This document shows, one piece after another, positions 47,162 to 56,382 of a stretch of 64,000 nucleotides of DNA. This DNA comes from Oceanospirillales bacterium. GTDB taxonomy: Bacteria > Pseudomonadota > Gammaproteobacteria > Pseudomonadales > Balneatricaceae. Made by a program: the position numbers and the translations under genes. How positions within the stretch are numbered: position 1 is the first letter of the stretch; each line of letters opens with the position of its first letter. The notes beneath the pieces are model-generated. The model did not search any database. It saw only the letters and a program-made list of their open reading frames with translations, and was not told the DNA's origin. The DNA lies in the NCBI GenBank assembly GCA_018223185.1, contig JAAEYW010000006.1, forward strand, positions 124,001-188,000, read 5' to 3'.

Positions 47162-48466
47162 CTACAGCCGCCCGGACGCCTTAACGGTCAGGTACTGGTT
47201 GACCAGTGCAACGGGCAGCTGCTTGGCCAGCAGATCCATTGGCATCGCGCCCTGATGGCGTAGTTTTTCGTGATTCTGTGCACGACATTCCAAATATTCC
47301 TGCACACCATGAAAGCGTAGTGCCGAGTCAAAGTCTGACACCCGCGCAGCCTGAGCGGTGTCGAGAATCTGCTCTCGCAGATCGGCCACCACAACCAGGT
47401 GACGGCGGGAAAGCAGCCGTACGGCAGTCACCAGATCATCACTGTCTTCATCCCGGGTATTGGTCACCAGTACAATCAGTGCACGGCGACGCTGCAGGGG
47501 CATCAGCTCACGGGCCGCTTCGAGATAATCAGCCGCTTCCAGAGTCGCCTCAATGTCATAGGTGCCGGCAATCATCTGACGCACCACCGCGCCCCCTTTC
47601 ACAGGCGGAAACCAGCGCTTGACGCCACCAAAGGTGTGGAAGCCAACCGCATCGCCCTGCTCTGCCGCCACATAGGCGAGCAGCAACATCGCATTCAGAG
47701 CCTGATCCAAATGCCCGTCATCGTCTTCCCGGTGGCGCATTCGCCGGCCACAATCCAGCAGAAACAAAATCTGCTGATCCCGTTCATCCTGATATTCCCG
47801 CGAGATCAGCTTGTGATAGCGGGAGGTCGCTTTCCAGTCGATCTGCCGCAAAGCGTCCCCGGCACGATACTCCCGTAACTGATGAAAATCATTACCCTCG
47901 CCCCGGCGCAGGCGGTGTTTGATACCCAACTGACTCAGCTGATTATCAGTCGCCAGCAACGTGTACTGACTCACCGCCCTGAAATCAGGATAGACCCTGA
48001 CCGTATCTGCCAGCGGCGCAAACTGTTTGCACTGCCACAATCCAAACGGCGAAACACTGACCAGATCGACACCGTCAAAGCGACCATCACCGCGCTGTTC
48101 TGGTTTTACCTGATAAGTCACTCTGGCAGTGCGTTCAGCGGGCAGGCTAAGCTGCAACGGCAGACCTTCAGTCGCATATTCACCGGGGTGATGATCGTGC
48201 AGTGTGAGCCACTGCGGTCGTCCGGTGTGATTTGTCACCTGTAACTTAACGTCACTCCAGACGCCCACCGGGATGCTGCCTTTCAGCTCCCGGCTTACCT
48301 CTGCAACCGGCTCACGCCGGAGCAGCAACAGGTCCAGCAGAAGTCCGCCGGAAACCGTTGCTGCAGCCAGATTACGCAGCAGTTCAAACCCCGGCCAGAA
48401 AGCCGTCAGCAATGCCAGTAGCAGGACGGCCGATACCAGCCACACTGATCGGCGGGATGGAATCAT
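47162..48466 (-). CDS. DUF58 domain-containing membrane protein
   Basis: This 434-residue protein has two N-terminal transmembrane helices (VWLVSAVLLLALLTAFWPG and the next hydrophobic stretch). An immunoglobulin-like segment follows, then the DUF58 core LRRGEGNDFHQLREYRAGDALRQIDW, which leads into a von Willebrand-like fold (ILFLLDCGRRMR). DUF58 proteins pair with MoxR ATPases, which probably remodel them. The gene overlaps moxR by four bases and is the last of the operon. Confidence 0.9.
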   Translation of the reverse strand: MIPSRRSVWLVSAVLLLALLTAFWPGFELLRNLAAATVSGGLLLDLLLLRREPVAEVSRELKGSIPVGVWSDVKLQVTNHTGRPQWLTLHDHHPGEYATEGLPLQLSLPAERTARVTYQVKPEQRGDGRFDGVDLVSVSPFGLWQCKQFAPLADTVRVYPDFRAVSQYTLLATDNQLSQLGIKHRLRRGEGNDFHQLREYRAGDALRQIDWKATSRYHKLISREYQDERDQQILFLLDCGRRMRHREDDDGHLDQALNAMLLLAYVAAEQGDAVGFHTFGGVKRWFPPVKGGAVVRQMIAGTYDIEATLEAADYLEAARELMPLQRRRALIVLVTNTRDEDSDDLVTAVRLLSRRHLVVVADLREQILDTAQAARVSDFDSALRFHGVQEYLECRAQNHEKLRHQGAMPMDLLAKQLPVALVNQYLTVKASGRL

Positions 48467-49446
48467 ACCCGGGGAGCCTGCACGTTGCTTAGAATATCCT
48501 TGAGCACATCGTCCGCCCGATAACCCTCGATCTCAAGATCTGCGCTGAGCTTAATGCGGTGACGCAACACCGCCGGTGCCACCGCTTTGATATCATCCGG
48601 CGTGACAAAACGCCGTCCTGAGAGCACCGCATTGGCACGACCCGCCCGCAGCAGCGCAATGCTTCCCCGCGGGCCACTGCCGGTCTCAATACCACTCCAG
48701 TCACGGGTTGTTCTGACGATGTTCACCGCATAGGCGACAATCTGTTCATCCACCCCAAGCGTCGAGGTGTAGCGTTGCAGGCTGATGATCTCTTCAGGCT
48801 TAAGCACCTCCTGAATGGATGACACATCCAGTTTATCCGCGACTGAGCCAGAGGTGATCTGTTTCACCATCAGCAACTCTTCATCCATATCCGGGTAGTC
48901 GATATAGACCTTCAGCAGAAACCGGTCCAGCTGAGCCTGTGGCAACGGATATGTGCCCTCCTGCTCTATCGGGTTCTGAGTTGCCAGCGCCAGAAATGGC
49001 AGCTGTAACTCATAGGTTTGCCCCTCGATAGTCACCTGCTGCTCCTGCATCACCTCCAGCAATGCTGACTGCGTTTTAGCCGGAGCCCGGTTGATCTCAT
49101 CTGCCAGCAGGAAGTTGCAGAACACCGGCCCTTTGCGCACCCGGAACGAATCGCTCTTACGATCAAACATGATATGACCGCTGATATCGCTGGGCATCAG
49201 GTCGGGGGTAAACTGCACCCGGTTAAACACGCCACCCACTGCGGCAGCCAGACTGCGAACCAGCAGGGTTTTGCCCAGCCCTGGAACGCCCTCTACTAAT
49301 ACATGGCCGCCAGCCAGCAGGGCAATTGTGGTGTCCCGTATCACCTGACGCTGACCGATCACCGCCTTGCCGATCTCCTGCTCCAGCTGCCCGAGTTTGC
49401 GCAGCACCTTCTCCGACAGCTGTTCCTGAACCTGCAAATCGCTCAT
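48463..49446 (-). CDS. MoxR family AAA+ ATPase
   Basis: The 327-residue ATPase has Walker A GVPGLGKTLLVRSL near residue 60, Walker B FLLADEINRAPAKTQSALLEVMQE, the sensor stretch ATQNPIEQEGTYPLPQAQLDRF and a C-terminal lid. MoxR proteins act as chaperones that mature or activate partner complexes with von Willebrand or DUF58 proteins. It overlaps both neighbours by four bases (ATGA type), so the stoichiometry is probably coupled. Confidence 0.95.
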   Translation of the reverse strand: MSDLQVQEQLSEKVLRKLGQLEQEIGKAVIGQRQVIRDTTIALLAGGHVLVEGVPGLGKTLLVRSLAAAVGGVFNRVQFTPDLMPSDISGHIMFDRKSDSFRVRKGPVFCNFLLADEINRAPAKTQSALLEVMQEQQVTIEGQTYELQLPFLALATQNPIEQEGTYPLPQAQLDRFLLKVYIDYPDMDEELLMVKQITSGSVADKLDVSSIQEVLKPEEIISLQRYTSTLGVDEQIVAYAVNIVRTTRDWSGIETGSGPRGSIALLRAGRANAVLSGRRFVTPDDIKAVAPAVLRHRIKLSADLEIEGYRADDVLKDILSNVQAPRV

Positions 49447-50648
49447 CTTAACTCCCGCTGTTTCAAGCCACTGGCCAGCTGCTGCAGAACCAGTGTTGCT
49501 TTAATAAAATCCTGATCTTTTGTAATCTCATGATAAAGACTGCGCTCGACGGCGGCCGCCGCCATGCCGGTCTTCTCGCCGATCCACTCAGCGCGCTGGC
49601 TGTTATTCATCGGGTTAAGCGAGGGGTGGCGCTTGCGCCATCCCAGCTCCAGCGCCTTACGATTGTTTTCAAACAGACTGTACCCTCTGTCGATACGCCA
49701 GGCATAATGCGCAGTCGCATCAATGTGTTCTAACAGGTTACGCCGTTGCTGGTTTTGCAGGCTCAGACGCGGGCCGGTATAGAGAAACAAACGCCAGCCC
49801 ATCAGCAATAGCAATGCGACCAGCGTACAGAGAATAAATGGGATTTTCTGCCATAACAGCTCTGGCAGTGGCAGTGCATCAATACTGTATTGCAACCAGA
49901 CCTTACGACTTCCGACAACAAGATGGCTCAGCAGAAAAGCGTTATCATCTTCGCCGATCCGGTCATTGGTAAACAGATCCAGATCACTCAGCACGATCAC
50001 CCGCCCACGGCCGAACTCGTATCTGAGATAGTTGGCCCCCTGGTCCGATCCGAAACGTTCAGTAGCCCAGCTGTCGCCATCTTCCAGAATACGATCCCGT
50101 CGGAAACTGACGTTCACCGGCTCGGCCTCACTGGCGATGGTCAGCCTGACAGGCCGGTAAGGAGGGGACTCTGAGGCACGGCTATCAGCGTTCTCTGCGG
50201 GCTCTTCCGGCTGCTGACCCTCTGATGATCCCGGTGGCAACATCCGCACACCAAGATATTGCAGAAACGGATCACTGTCGCCATCGTCCTGATAAAAATA
50301 GTCCGACGTCAGAATCAGTAAGCCACCAGCTTCGATCCAGTGATCCAGAGTGTCTATCTGCTGATCGGTCATCTGCGGAGGCATGCGGCGAACCAGCAAC
50401 GCATCACCGGGAGGTGGTAATGTTGAAACCAGGTCACGGGCGCGAAAACTTTCTGCGTCATACCCCAGCCGTTGCAAAAAACGCTCAGCCGCCAGAAAAC
50501 GATTGCGTACCGCTTCAGGAGATATATCAGCCCGCTGTTCCTCTGTAACCTGCTCGTGATTAGCGAAAAACCACTGGGCATACCAGACCACTCCGATCAG
50601 CAGTAACCCGCCCAACAGCCAGAGGAAAACCCGGTTAGCGGTCGACAT
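49443..50648 (-). CDS. DUF4350 domain-containing membrane protein
   Basis: The 401-residue protein starts with a transmembrane helix (VFLWLLGGLLLIGVVWYAQ). It then has a DUF4350 domain (RNRFLAAERFLQRLGYDAES, DALLVRRMPPQMTDQQIDTLDHW), a second helix near residue 290 (PFILCTLVALLLLMGWRLFLY) and a cytosolic helical tail. DUF4350 resembles a ThuA/GATase-like periplasmic fold. The ATG at 50648 has AGGAGG nine bases upstream, inside the previous gene; the 14-base overlap indicates coupled translation. Confidence 0.85.
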   Translation of the reverse strand: MSTANRVFLWLLGGLLLIGVVWYAQWFFANHEQVTEEQRADISPEAVRNRFLAAERFLQRLGYDAESFRARDLVSTLPPPGDALLVRRMPPQMTDQQIDTLDHWIEAGGLLILTSDYFYQDDGDSDPFLQYLGVRMLPPGSSEGQQPEEPAENADSRASESPPYRPVRLTIASEAEPVNVSFRRDRILEDGDSWATERFGSDQGANYLRYEFGRGRVIVLSDLDLFTNDRIGEDDNAFLLSHLVVGSRKVWLQYSIDALPLPELLWQKIPFILCTLVALLLLMGWRLFLYTGPRLSLQNQQRRNLLEHIDATAHYAWRIDRGYSLFENNRKALELGWRKRHPSLNPMNNSQRAEWIGEKTGMAAAAVERSLYHEITKDQDFIKATLVLQQLASGLKQRELR

Positions 50649-52149
50649 TGCCGTAAACCTCCTGCCATTGCTGACACAATGCAACAACGGGTTCTTCCGC
50701 CGGGACAATATGCCCGTAGGCCATGCGTAGCCAGTGCTGAGTCAGGCTATTAAAATAGTCCGCTTCGCCAGCACTGCGGTTATCCCTGACCAGCTGTTCA
50801 CACTCCCCCTCTGTGGCACTATCGGGAATATCGATATGCTCCTGAATCACCAGATAAACCAGAGCGCCCCGATACAACAGACTCAGGGCCTCTCTGAAGG
50901 CCCCCTGCGCGATCAGTCGCCGGGCTTCCTCAGCCGGATCATCCGGCAGCTGGTCTGGCCGCAGATCCAGACCAAATAACTCAACCGGCCTGTTTCTCCC
51001 CTTACGAACCGGACGACGCTGAAAATCTCTGAACCACTGACTGTTTTTAGCAACCTGATAAATCAGAAACACAGCCACAGAAATCCCGGCAATCCAGATC
51101 AGAATTTTGCCAATATCAGCACTGCCTTCCAGAGCCCTCCCCACGCCGTTTAACAGCTTTGCCAGCAGCTCGATAAACCCGTTATCTGAATCGCGATCAG
51201 TTTCTGGCTGGCCGGTATATTTCCAGTAGTGAGTCTGTTCATAACGCCCAAAGGCTTCATCCGCCAGCACCTTCCCGATCAACGGCTTTGCATCCTGAGC
51301 ACTCACCGGCTGTCCGGCATCGGCAGGGGTACTGATCAGCGGTGCAGCTATAGCCAGAACCGTGGCCAGCATCATCGCCGCAACACCGCTGCGGGTTCGG
51401 CTGGAGGCATTGCCTTTAACGCGTTCACTGGTACGGCGGAAGTTGATCTCGATATCCCAGGCTTCCAGCTCACTACGACGATTAAGGTAAAGAGCAAACC
51501 CGGCTGCCACATAGAACGGCGCGATAACAGACATACAGAGCAAACCACCAGCCAGCTGCAACCAGTCGCCAAACCGGCCTGGGGCAAGAAACAGGTCGCT
51601 GAAACTGGTCCATCGCAGGTCTTCCGGTATCAACATAAAAACAACCGTGACAAAGGCGATCTCTAATACCGTTTCCAGATGGATACCGATCACTGTCAGC
51701 CAGGTTGCCGCATGCTGTTGTCTTCCCAGCACCCGCAAACGGTCGCGACGGGCAGTCCCTTTTAACTGTTCCAGCAGTGCCACCGGCAGTGTGAATGACC
51801 GGGAGGGGTTAAAGCGGCGAAAGGTGAGATTAAGCAGCAGCTGCGGTCTGACAACTGACCACCACTGACGCAGCACCACTTTAACCCCCAGTTGCTCACC
51901 AAACACTGCCCGGCTTAACCAGAACATCAGCGGGGGTTCATAAAGCGGTTTAAACCACCAGATAATCAGCATCAGCCAGCCCAGCTGATCATATAACAAA
52001 AAGAACAGCACGATCCCCAACGGAGCAGCGCAGCTGAGCCAGAGTAACCAGAGCGGTTTGAACCAGCGCCGGGCCAGAGCAAAGCCAAGATCTATCGCCT
52101 CCCAGGGAGTGCGGCGGCGCAGGGATATTTCGAGCTTATCGAGTTCCAT
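50635..52149 (-). CDS. DUF4129-type multi-helix membrane protein
   Basis: This 504-residue protein has an N-terminal half of about five transmembrane helices, a periplasmic segment starting near ISTPADAGQP, and another helix near residue 350 (KILIWIAGISVAVFLIYQVA). The C-terminal domain resembles DUF4129 (RRLIAQGAFREALSLLYRGALVYL...). In MoxR/DUF58/SpoIIM clusters a DUF4129 protein is a regular member. It overlaps the genes on both sides by 14 bases. Confidence 0.78.
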   Translation of the reverse strand: MELDKLEISLRRRTPWEAIDLGFALARRWFKPLWLLWLSCAAPLGIVLFFLLYDQLGWLMLIIWWFKPLYEPPLMFWLSRAVFGEQLGVKVVLRQWWSVVRPQLLLNLTFRRFNPSRSFTLPVALLEQLKGTARRDRLRVLGRQQHAATWLTVIGIHLETVLEIAFVTVVFMLIPEDLRWTSFSDLFLAPGRFGDWLQLAGGLLCMSVIAPFYVAAGFALYLNRRSELEAWDIEINFRRTSERVKGNASSRTRSGVAAMMLATVLAIAAPLISTPADAGQPVSAQDAKPLIGKVLADEAFGRYEQTHYWKYTGQPETDRDSDNGFIELLAKLLNGVGRALEGSADIGKILIWIAGISVAVFLIYQVAKNSQWFRDFQRRPVRKGRNRPVELFGLDLRPDQLPDDPAEEARRLIAQGAFREALSLLYRGALVYLVIQEHIDIPDSATEGECEQLVRDNRSAGEADYFNSLTQHWLRMAYGHIVPAEEPVVALCQQWQEVYGNVDR

Positions 52150-53122
52150 CCGCCCCCCGGCCCGCGAAGATAAAATAGAGAATCATCATAATCCACAGGA
52201 TGACAGCCGCGACATATTTAACCCCATTCGGCAGGTCGCTGGCAGACCAGAATGCTTCGATAAAAGCAGCTCCCAGCAACATCAGCCCTGCCCCCATCAC
52301 CAGAGTGATAGCCCTGCCCGCCTGAAGTCTGATCGCATCCAGTCGGCTATAACGGCCAGGGCTGATCACCCCTCGCCCCACCATCAGACCCGCGGCGCCA
52401 CTGATTACGATAGCCGTCAGTTCCAGCGCCGAATGGCCGCTGACAAAAGGCCAGAAAGTGTCGGTATAACCAAGGCTGGACAGATACCCCGCCACGCCAC
52501 CGATCACGATACCGTTATAAAACAGTGTAAAAACCGTCCCTATCCCCGCCAGAATACCCATCGCAAAGGTACGAAAGCCGATGCCGATATTGTTATAAAT
52601 ATAGAAACCGAACATGGCGAAGTCAGAGTCGGCGCTGCGCTCAAGAGTGCGCCCGGTACGTGCATTATCCGGCCGGTACATCTCCTCCATCTTACTGACT
52701 TCAGCATCACTCATCAGGCTATGGATAAAGGTGTCATCGAACATGCAATAGCCGCCTACCAGCAGGGCTGGCAACAGAAACAGCGCTAATGCGACCAGGA
52801 AATAACAAATATTGAGTCTCAGACTGGCCGGAAAATCACTGGCAATAAACGTCAGCAGCCGCCACAACCAGGCTCCCCGCCGGGTATAGAGTTGCTGATG
52901 GCCACGCAGCACCAGCCGGTGAAGATACCCGACCAGTTGGGGGCTATAACGACGTGCTCTTGAGAGTGCATAATGATTACACAGCTGACGATAGAGCTGC
53001 GGCAGATCCACGGGTAAGTCATCCCCGGTGCGTCGCAAACGAAACTGCTCCAGTTCATCTAACTGTTGTTCCAGGCGTTCCCACACCAATTGATAACGTT
53101 GCTCGAACTGTTCCTGCTTCAT
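52136..53122 (-). CDS. SpoIIM-like (stage II sporulation protein M family) membrane protein
   Basis: The 328-residue protein has a soluble N-terminal half and five or so transmembrane helices, with the SpoIIM signature FYNNIGIGFRTFAMGILAGIGTVFTLFYNG and GHSALELTAIVISGAAGLMVG. The host does not sporulate. In spore formers SpoIIM helps membrane migration and cell-wall degradation; outside them it occurs in MoxR/DUF58 clusters of unknown role. It overlaps the RDD gene by four bases. Confidence 0.9.
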   Translation of the reverse strand: MKQEQFEQRYQLVWERLEQQLDELEQFRLRRTGDDLPVDLPQLYRQLCNHYALSRARRYSPQLVGYLHRLVLRGHQQLYTRRGAWLWRLLTFIASDFPASLRLNICYFLVALALFLLPALLVGGYCMFDDTFIHSLMSDAEVSKMEEMYRPDNARTGRTLERSADSDFAMFGFYIYNNIGIGFRTFAMGILAGIGTVFTLFYNGIVIGGVAGYLSSLGYTDTFWPFVSGHSALELTAIVISGAAGLMVGRGVISPGRYSRLDAIRLQAGRAITLVMGAGLMLLGAAFIEAFWSASDLPNGVKYVAAVILWIMMILYFIFAGRGADGTR

Positions 53123-53823
53123 CGGTTTCCCCGGGTAAGCCAGGCGGCATATCCAAGAATTTCAGTTACAGCAGCCGAGCCCTGTTTACCAGTTATCGGA
53201 TAGAGAGAGGTCGCCAGCTCGATCTGACGCTCCTGACTTAACTGCGGACACCGCTCGGCGAAGCGGATCAGTTCCCATTGCTCGTCAACGCTCAGATCAA
53301 CGGGAGGCCGTCGGACCTCGGCAGCGGCTAACTTAACCCGCGCCTGACCGGTTTCCCGATACACAACCAGAGTACCGGCAGCCAGATCGCCCAGGCGCTG
53401 AAAGTTTCTGTTCATTAACATCGATAACAGGCCTGCCGCATAGAGAAATGGCAGAAAGTCTGCCGCCCTCAGAAGGTTGCGAATCAGTGAAGACGAGAAA
53501 GTAACCGGTGTGCCATTATCCTGCATAACCACCAGCCCCATCGCTTTCTTTCCGGGCGAAGCGCCGTTGTACAGTTCAAATACGACCGGATAAAACCACT
53601 CAATCAGAAAGAACATGATCAGCATCACTGAGGTGCCGACACCGCCAAAAAAAGCAAATATCCCGGAAACCAGTCCATACAGAATAGCCCGGATCAGCAT
53701 ATCAATGCTCCAGGCACAGGCACGCACAACCGGGCCGGCCAGCCGCAGCTCAAGCCGGATACCTTCGGGGGTTTCATGACGTCTGACGGTGTCCGTCAGG
53801 GGACTCATCTCTCGATTCATCAT
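53119..53823 (-). CDS. RDD family membrane protein
   Basis: This 234-residue protein has the RDD domain (ACAWSIDMLIRAILYGLVSG..., YNGASPGKKAMGLVVMQDNG) with three transmembrane helices, plus a soluble C-terminal tail of about 75 residues. The first RDD arginine is not in the usual R-D-D order; the region reads RACAWSIDML. RDD proteins are often accessory to transport. The start at 53823 (ATGATG) has only a weak ribosome site, so the ATG five codons later is an alternative. Confidence 0.85.
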   Translation of the reverse strand: MMNREMSPLTDTVRRHETPEGIRLELRLAGPVVRACAWSIDMLIRAILYGLVSGIFAFFGGVGTSVMLIMFFLIEWFYPVVFELYNGASPGKKAMGLVVMQDNGTPVTFSSSLIRNLLRAADFLPFLYAAGLLSMLMNRNFQRLGDLAAGTLVVYRETGQARVKLAAAEVRRPPVDLSVDEQWELIRFAERCPQLSQERQIELATSLYPITGKQGSAAVTEILGYAAWLTRGNR

Positions 53824-53838
53824 TTGGGAGACTACAAC

Positions 53839-55116
53839 TTAGTTGTAGAAAATATCCCGGTAAGCGGTGTACATTGAAGCTGCCAGCATAGGAATAACCA
53901 CTAGCAGGCCCAGACCAAACGGGATGACCGCTACGATAAGCAGCACTGTCACGATAATAGAATAAACCAACCCCGCCAACATATTCTTCAGGCAGGCACT
54001 AAAACTCATTTTCATGGCAGTGATAGCCGACACTCCGTTCAGAACGACTAAAGCAGGTGCAAACCAGTAAGCCATGATGACTGGCACGATAAACAGAGCG
54101 CCAATCAGCATAGGCAATACCATCGCAGACATCATTCCCGGCCCCATATTGTCTGGATTTCCGCCACCCATCATGAAAACCGCGCCTCCCGCGAATATCA
54201 TGATGCCGACAACGACAACGAAAACCGACACCATATAAAGCAGCCCCACCAACATCAGCTGTCCGACATTGTTACTGAAACCACTGAACAGGTGCCCGAT
54301 ACGAAAATCACCGCCCTCCTCCTGCGACCGGCAACCAAGCATGAAGCCTGCCGTTATCACCGGAGAAATAATTGTCACGCCAACGGATCCAACAACGGGA
54401 ATCACACTCAGTACTGTCGATATGATCACCCAGATTACAATCGCCACGATCCAGGCAACCGGGTTCTGCTTAAAGTGCCCGAACCCCTCGGCCAGCCAGC
54501 GCCACCCGTGGGAAGCCGGGACGGTAAACGGACCGCTGAGATCCCCCTCCTCATATTCCTGATTCAGGTCCGCTTGCGGCGCCTGATAGGGATTGGAAGA
54601 CGAGGCAGTGCTGCTGTAATCATAATCAGGGGATTGTTTATCTGAAGATGAGTGATCTGAAGATGCGTTTTCTGAAGCCGCAGCGGTAAAGGCCTGACCG
54701 CTTCCCGGTATCGCAAGATATTTCGAGATAACAATTTTACAGTCTGAACAGCGATCATCGGCGACCTGCTTAGAGCCACATTTAGGACAGACCGTGACAT
54801 CAGCGATTGTCGCCGGATCGTCATTGCCGTCTGCAGACTCATCACCTTCAAGCTCCAGTGCCAACGCAGGCTTAGCCACAGGTTGCAGTGCAACCAGCTC
54901 AACGTCGAGCCCCATGGCGGTCAGCACAGAACGGTATTTTTCCGCTTTGGCCTTATCAAGATCACTTTTGATGACAGTTTCTGTACCGGCCAGGACCACA
55001 GTACGGGCCTTCGCTTCACTGCATCTGAACTTTTCTGAAAATGCAGTGACTACCGCTTCAGGATCGATACCTTCGGCAATATTCCCGCTGAACACGACTT
55101 TAAACTGATCCGACAT
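53839..55116 (-). CDS. Zinc-ribbon BPSS1780-type membrane protein
   Basis: The 425-residue protein opens with about 80 residues of an RPL7/L12-like alpha/beta stretch (FKVVFSGNIAEGIDPEAVV...). Next come a zinc ribbon (CPKCGSKQVADDRCSDCKI near residue 112), a Ser/Asp-rich linker encoded by a 15-bp triple repeat, and five or six transmembrane helices of the BPSS1780 type (GWRWLAEGFGHFKQNPVAW). The ATG at 55116 has AGGGAG eight bases upstream. It stands at the head of the RDD-SpoIIM-MoxR operon with a 15-base gap, so it may be its sensor or gate. Confidence 0.78.
   Translation of the reverse strand: MSDQFKVVFSGNIAEGIDPEAVVTAFSEKFRCSEAKARTVVLAGTETVIKSDLDKAKAEKYRSVLTAMGLDVELVALQPVAKPALALELEGDESADGNDDPATIADVTVCPKCGSKQVADDRCSDCKIVISKYLAIPGSGQAFTAAASENASSDHSSSDKQSPDYDYSSTASSSNPYQAPQADLNQEYEEGDLSGPFTVPASHGWRWLAEGFGHFKQNPVAWIVAIVIWVIISTVLSVIPVVGSVGVTIISPVITAGFMLGCRSQEEGGDFRIGHLFSGFSNNVGQLMLVGLLYMVSVFVVVVGIMIFAGGAVFMMGGGNPDNMGPGMMSAMVLPMLIGALFIVPVIMAYWFAPALVVLNGVSAITAMKMSFSACLKNMLAGLVYSIIVTVLLIVAVIPFGLGLLVVIPMLAASMYTAYRDIFYN
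54641..54685. repeat. 15-bp tandem repeat, three units (in the BPSS1780-type gene)
   Basis: Units TCTGAAGATGAGTGA, TCTGAAGATGCGTTT and TCTGAAGCCGCAGCG follow one another exactly. They keep the frame and encode part of the Ser-rich linker. The third unit is degraded after the first eight bases. Confidence 0.8.
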
Positions 55117-55277
55117 TTGCAAAACTCCCTGTTGCGCCCTGTTAGAGTGGATTTCATTCTAACGCCAACACGATAATTCACAAGAGTTCAGGTCAATAAA
55201 ACAAAGCAGAAAAGTGCATAAAATTAGAAGGTTAGTCACCACTGCAGGAAAACATTAAATCACTTCATGAGGGTCTG

Positions 55278-55666
55278 TTACTGAGGCAGATCAACCCTGA
55301 TTTCAGTTCCGCCATACTGATGCACGAGGCCATGCGGCCCTGACCTTAACGGTCGTGATGTCTGCCGGAATAGCGACCGGGCGGAGTGAACGGGTGAAGG
55401 ACTGTTCACCTGTGCGCGGATGAAGCAGTGTCCGGGTGGCCAGAATAGCGCCTGCAGGATCAACAACCTCCCACTTATTTGCATAGTGATCCCAGCCCGT
55501 GTCGTCATGGCGAACCGTCACACTGAAATCATATCGATGGTTGCCGCGTGGGGTTAACGTTACATTCAGCACATCAACTTCTCCGGCATCAGAAACACCG
55601 GAAAACAGAAACCCTGCCGATAAGAGGCAACCAAACAGCCCGACTATAGAGATATGTGTTTGTCAT
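55278..55666 (-). pseudogene. Frameshifted small secreted protein
   Basis: Three fragments in three frames add up to one protein of about 128 residues. An ATG at 55666 begins M-T-N-T. A signal-peptide-like stretch (ISIVGLFGCLLSAGFLFSG) then runs in the next frame into NVTLTPRGNHRYDFSVTVRH and TTVKVRAAW. The family ending HGLVHQYGGTEIRVDLPQ lies in the third frame. Removing one base near 55330 joins VRA to HGLVHQYGG cleanly, and one base near 55650 joins the start. Homologues remembered from marine bacteria have the continuous form. A disabled gene or sequencing errors are both possible. The function is unknown. Confidence 0.65.
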
Positions 55667-55757
55667 AGTCTGAATATAGCGTATTGAAGCGTACAGATAG
55701 AACGTAAATACAAGGTAAGCAGCGATTAAACAGACGATAAATTAACTCAACAGTCCG

Positions 55758-56348
55758 TCAGACTAAAACACTCCTGCGCCGATAAGCGACCATCGTCAGT
55801 AATACAGTACAGGCAAGAGCGATAGACAGCGGAAACAGCACGGTTGTCACTGAATAGCTCTCCAGTGCAAGAATAGCGAAGCAGTTACGCAACATAAACG
55901 ACAGAAAGAACAGCTGGCTCTCCTGATGGGGAAATGCATAGGCTTTACGGATTGTAGGACCAAACCCTAACAGATCAACAACGGTCAGAACTACCACCGT
56001 CCACAGAGGGTCCGATGTTAAATACCAGAACGGCAGCGATGCCAGTGCCGTAGCAAAGAAAGTCCAGTCGATTCGGGTGATACTGATATCCGCGCGTTTA
56101 ATAAATGCCAGCACCGCCACAGCGACGGTGATTGCACCCGAAATACCGATCGGCCAGGCACCAACGCCCCCGTCAGCTTCCAGCTGAGCCAGAAAAACAA
56201 TAACGGTTGTAATCCCCCAGATAAACCAGGAAAAAACATGCGGTCGGGTTTTACCTTTCAATATGGAACGGATATAGGGAACAAACGCGACAAACGTCAG
56301 CATGATGGCAAGCCCGCTGAACAGCAGTTTAAACTCAAGATCCATCAT
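55758..56348 (-). CDS. Seven-helix membrane protein, PQ-loop/SemiSWEET-like
   Basis: This 196-residue protein is almost entirely hydrophobic, with six to seven predicted transmembrane helices. The segment FVPYIRSILKGKTRPHVFSW looks like the PQ-loop family's conserved Pro/Tyr turn, and a second similar turn occurs near GFGPTIRKAYAFP. Two repeats of three helices would give a SWEET-like transporter or receptor. The substrate is not known. It is a single gene behind a SAM-dependent methyltransferase gene on the same strand. Confidence 0.7.
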   Translation of the reverse strand: MMDLEFKLLFSGLAIMLTFVAFVPYIRSILKGKTRPHVFSWFIWGITTVIVFLAQLEADGGVGAWPIGISGAITVAVAVLAFIKRADISITRIDWTFFATALASLPFWYLTSDPLWTVVVLTVVDLLGFGPTIRKAYAFPHQESQLFFLSFMLRNCFAILALESYSVTTVLFPLSIALACTVLLTMVAYRRRSVLV

Positions 56349-56382
56349 AACGGCTATATCCCCTTGCCCGGTTAAATTCTGT

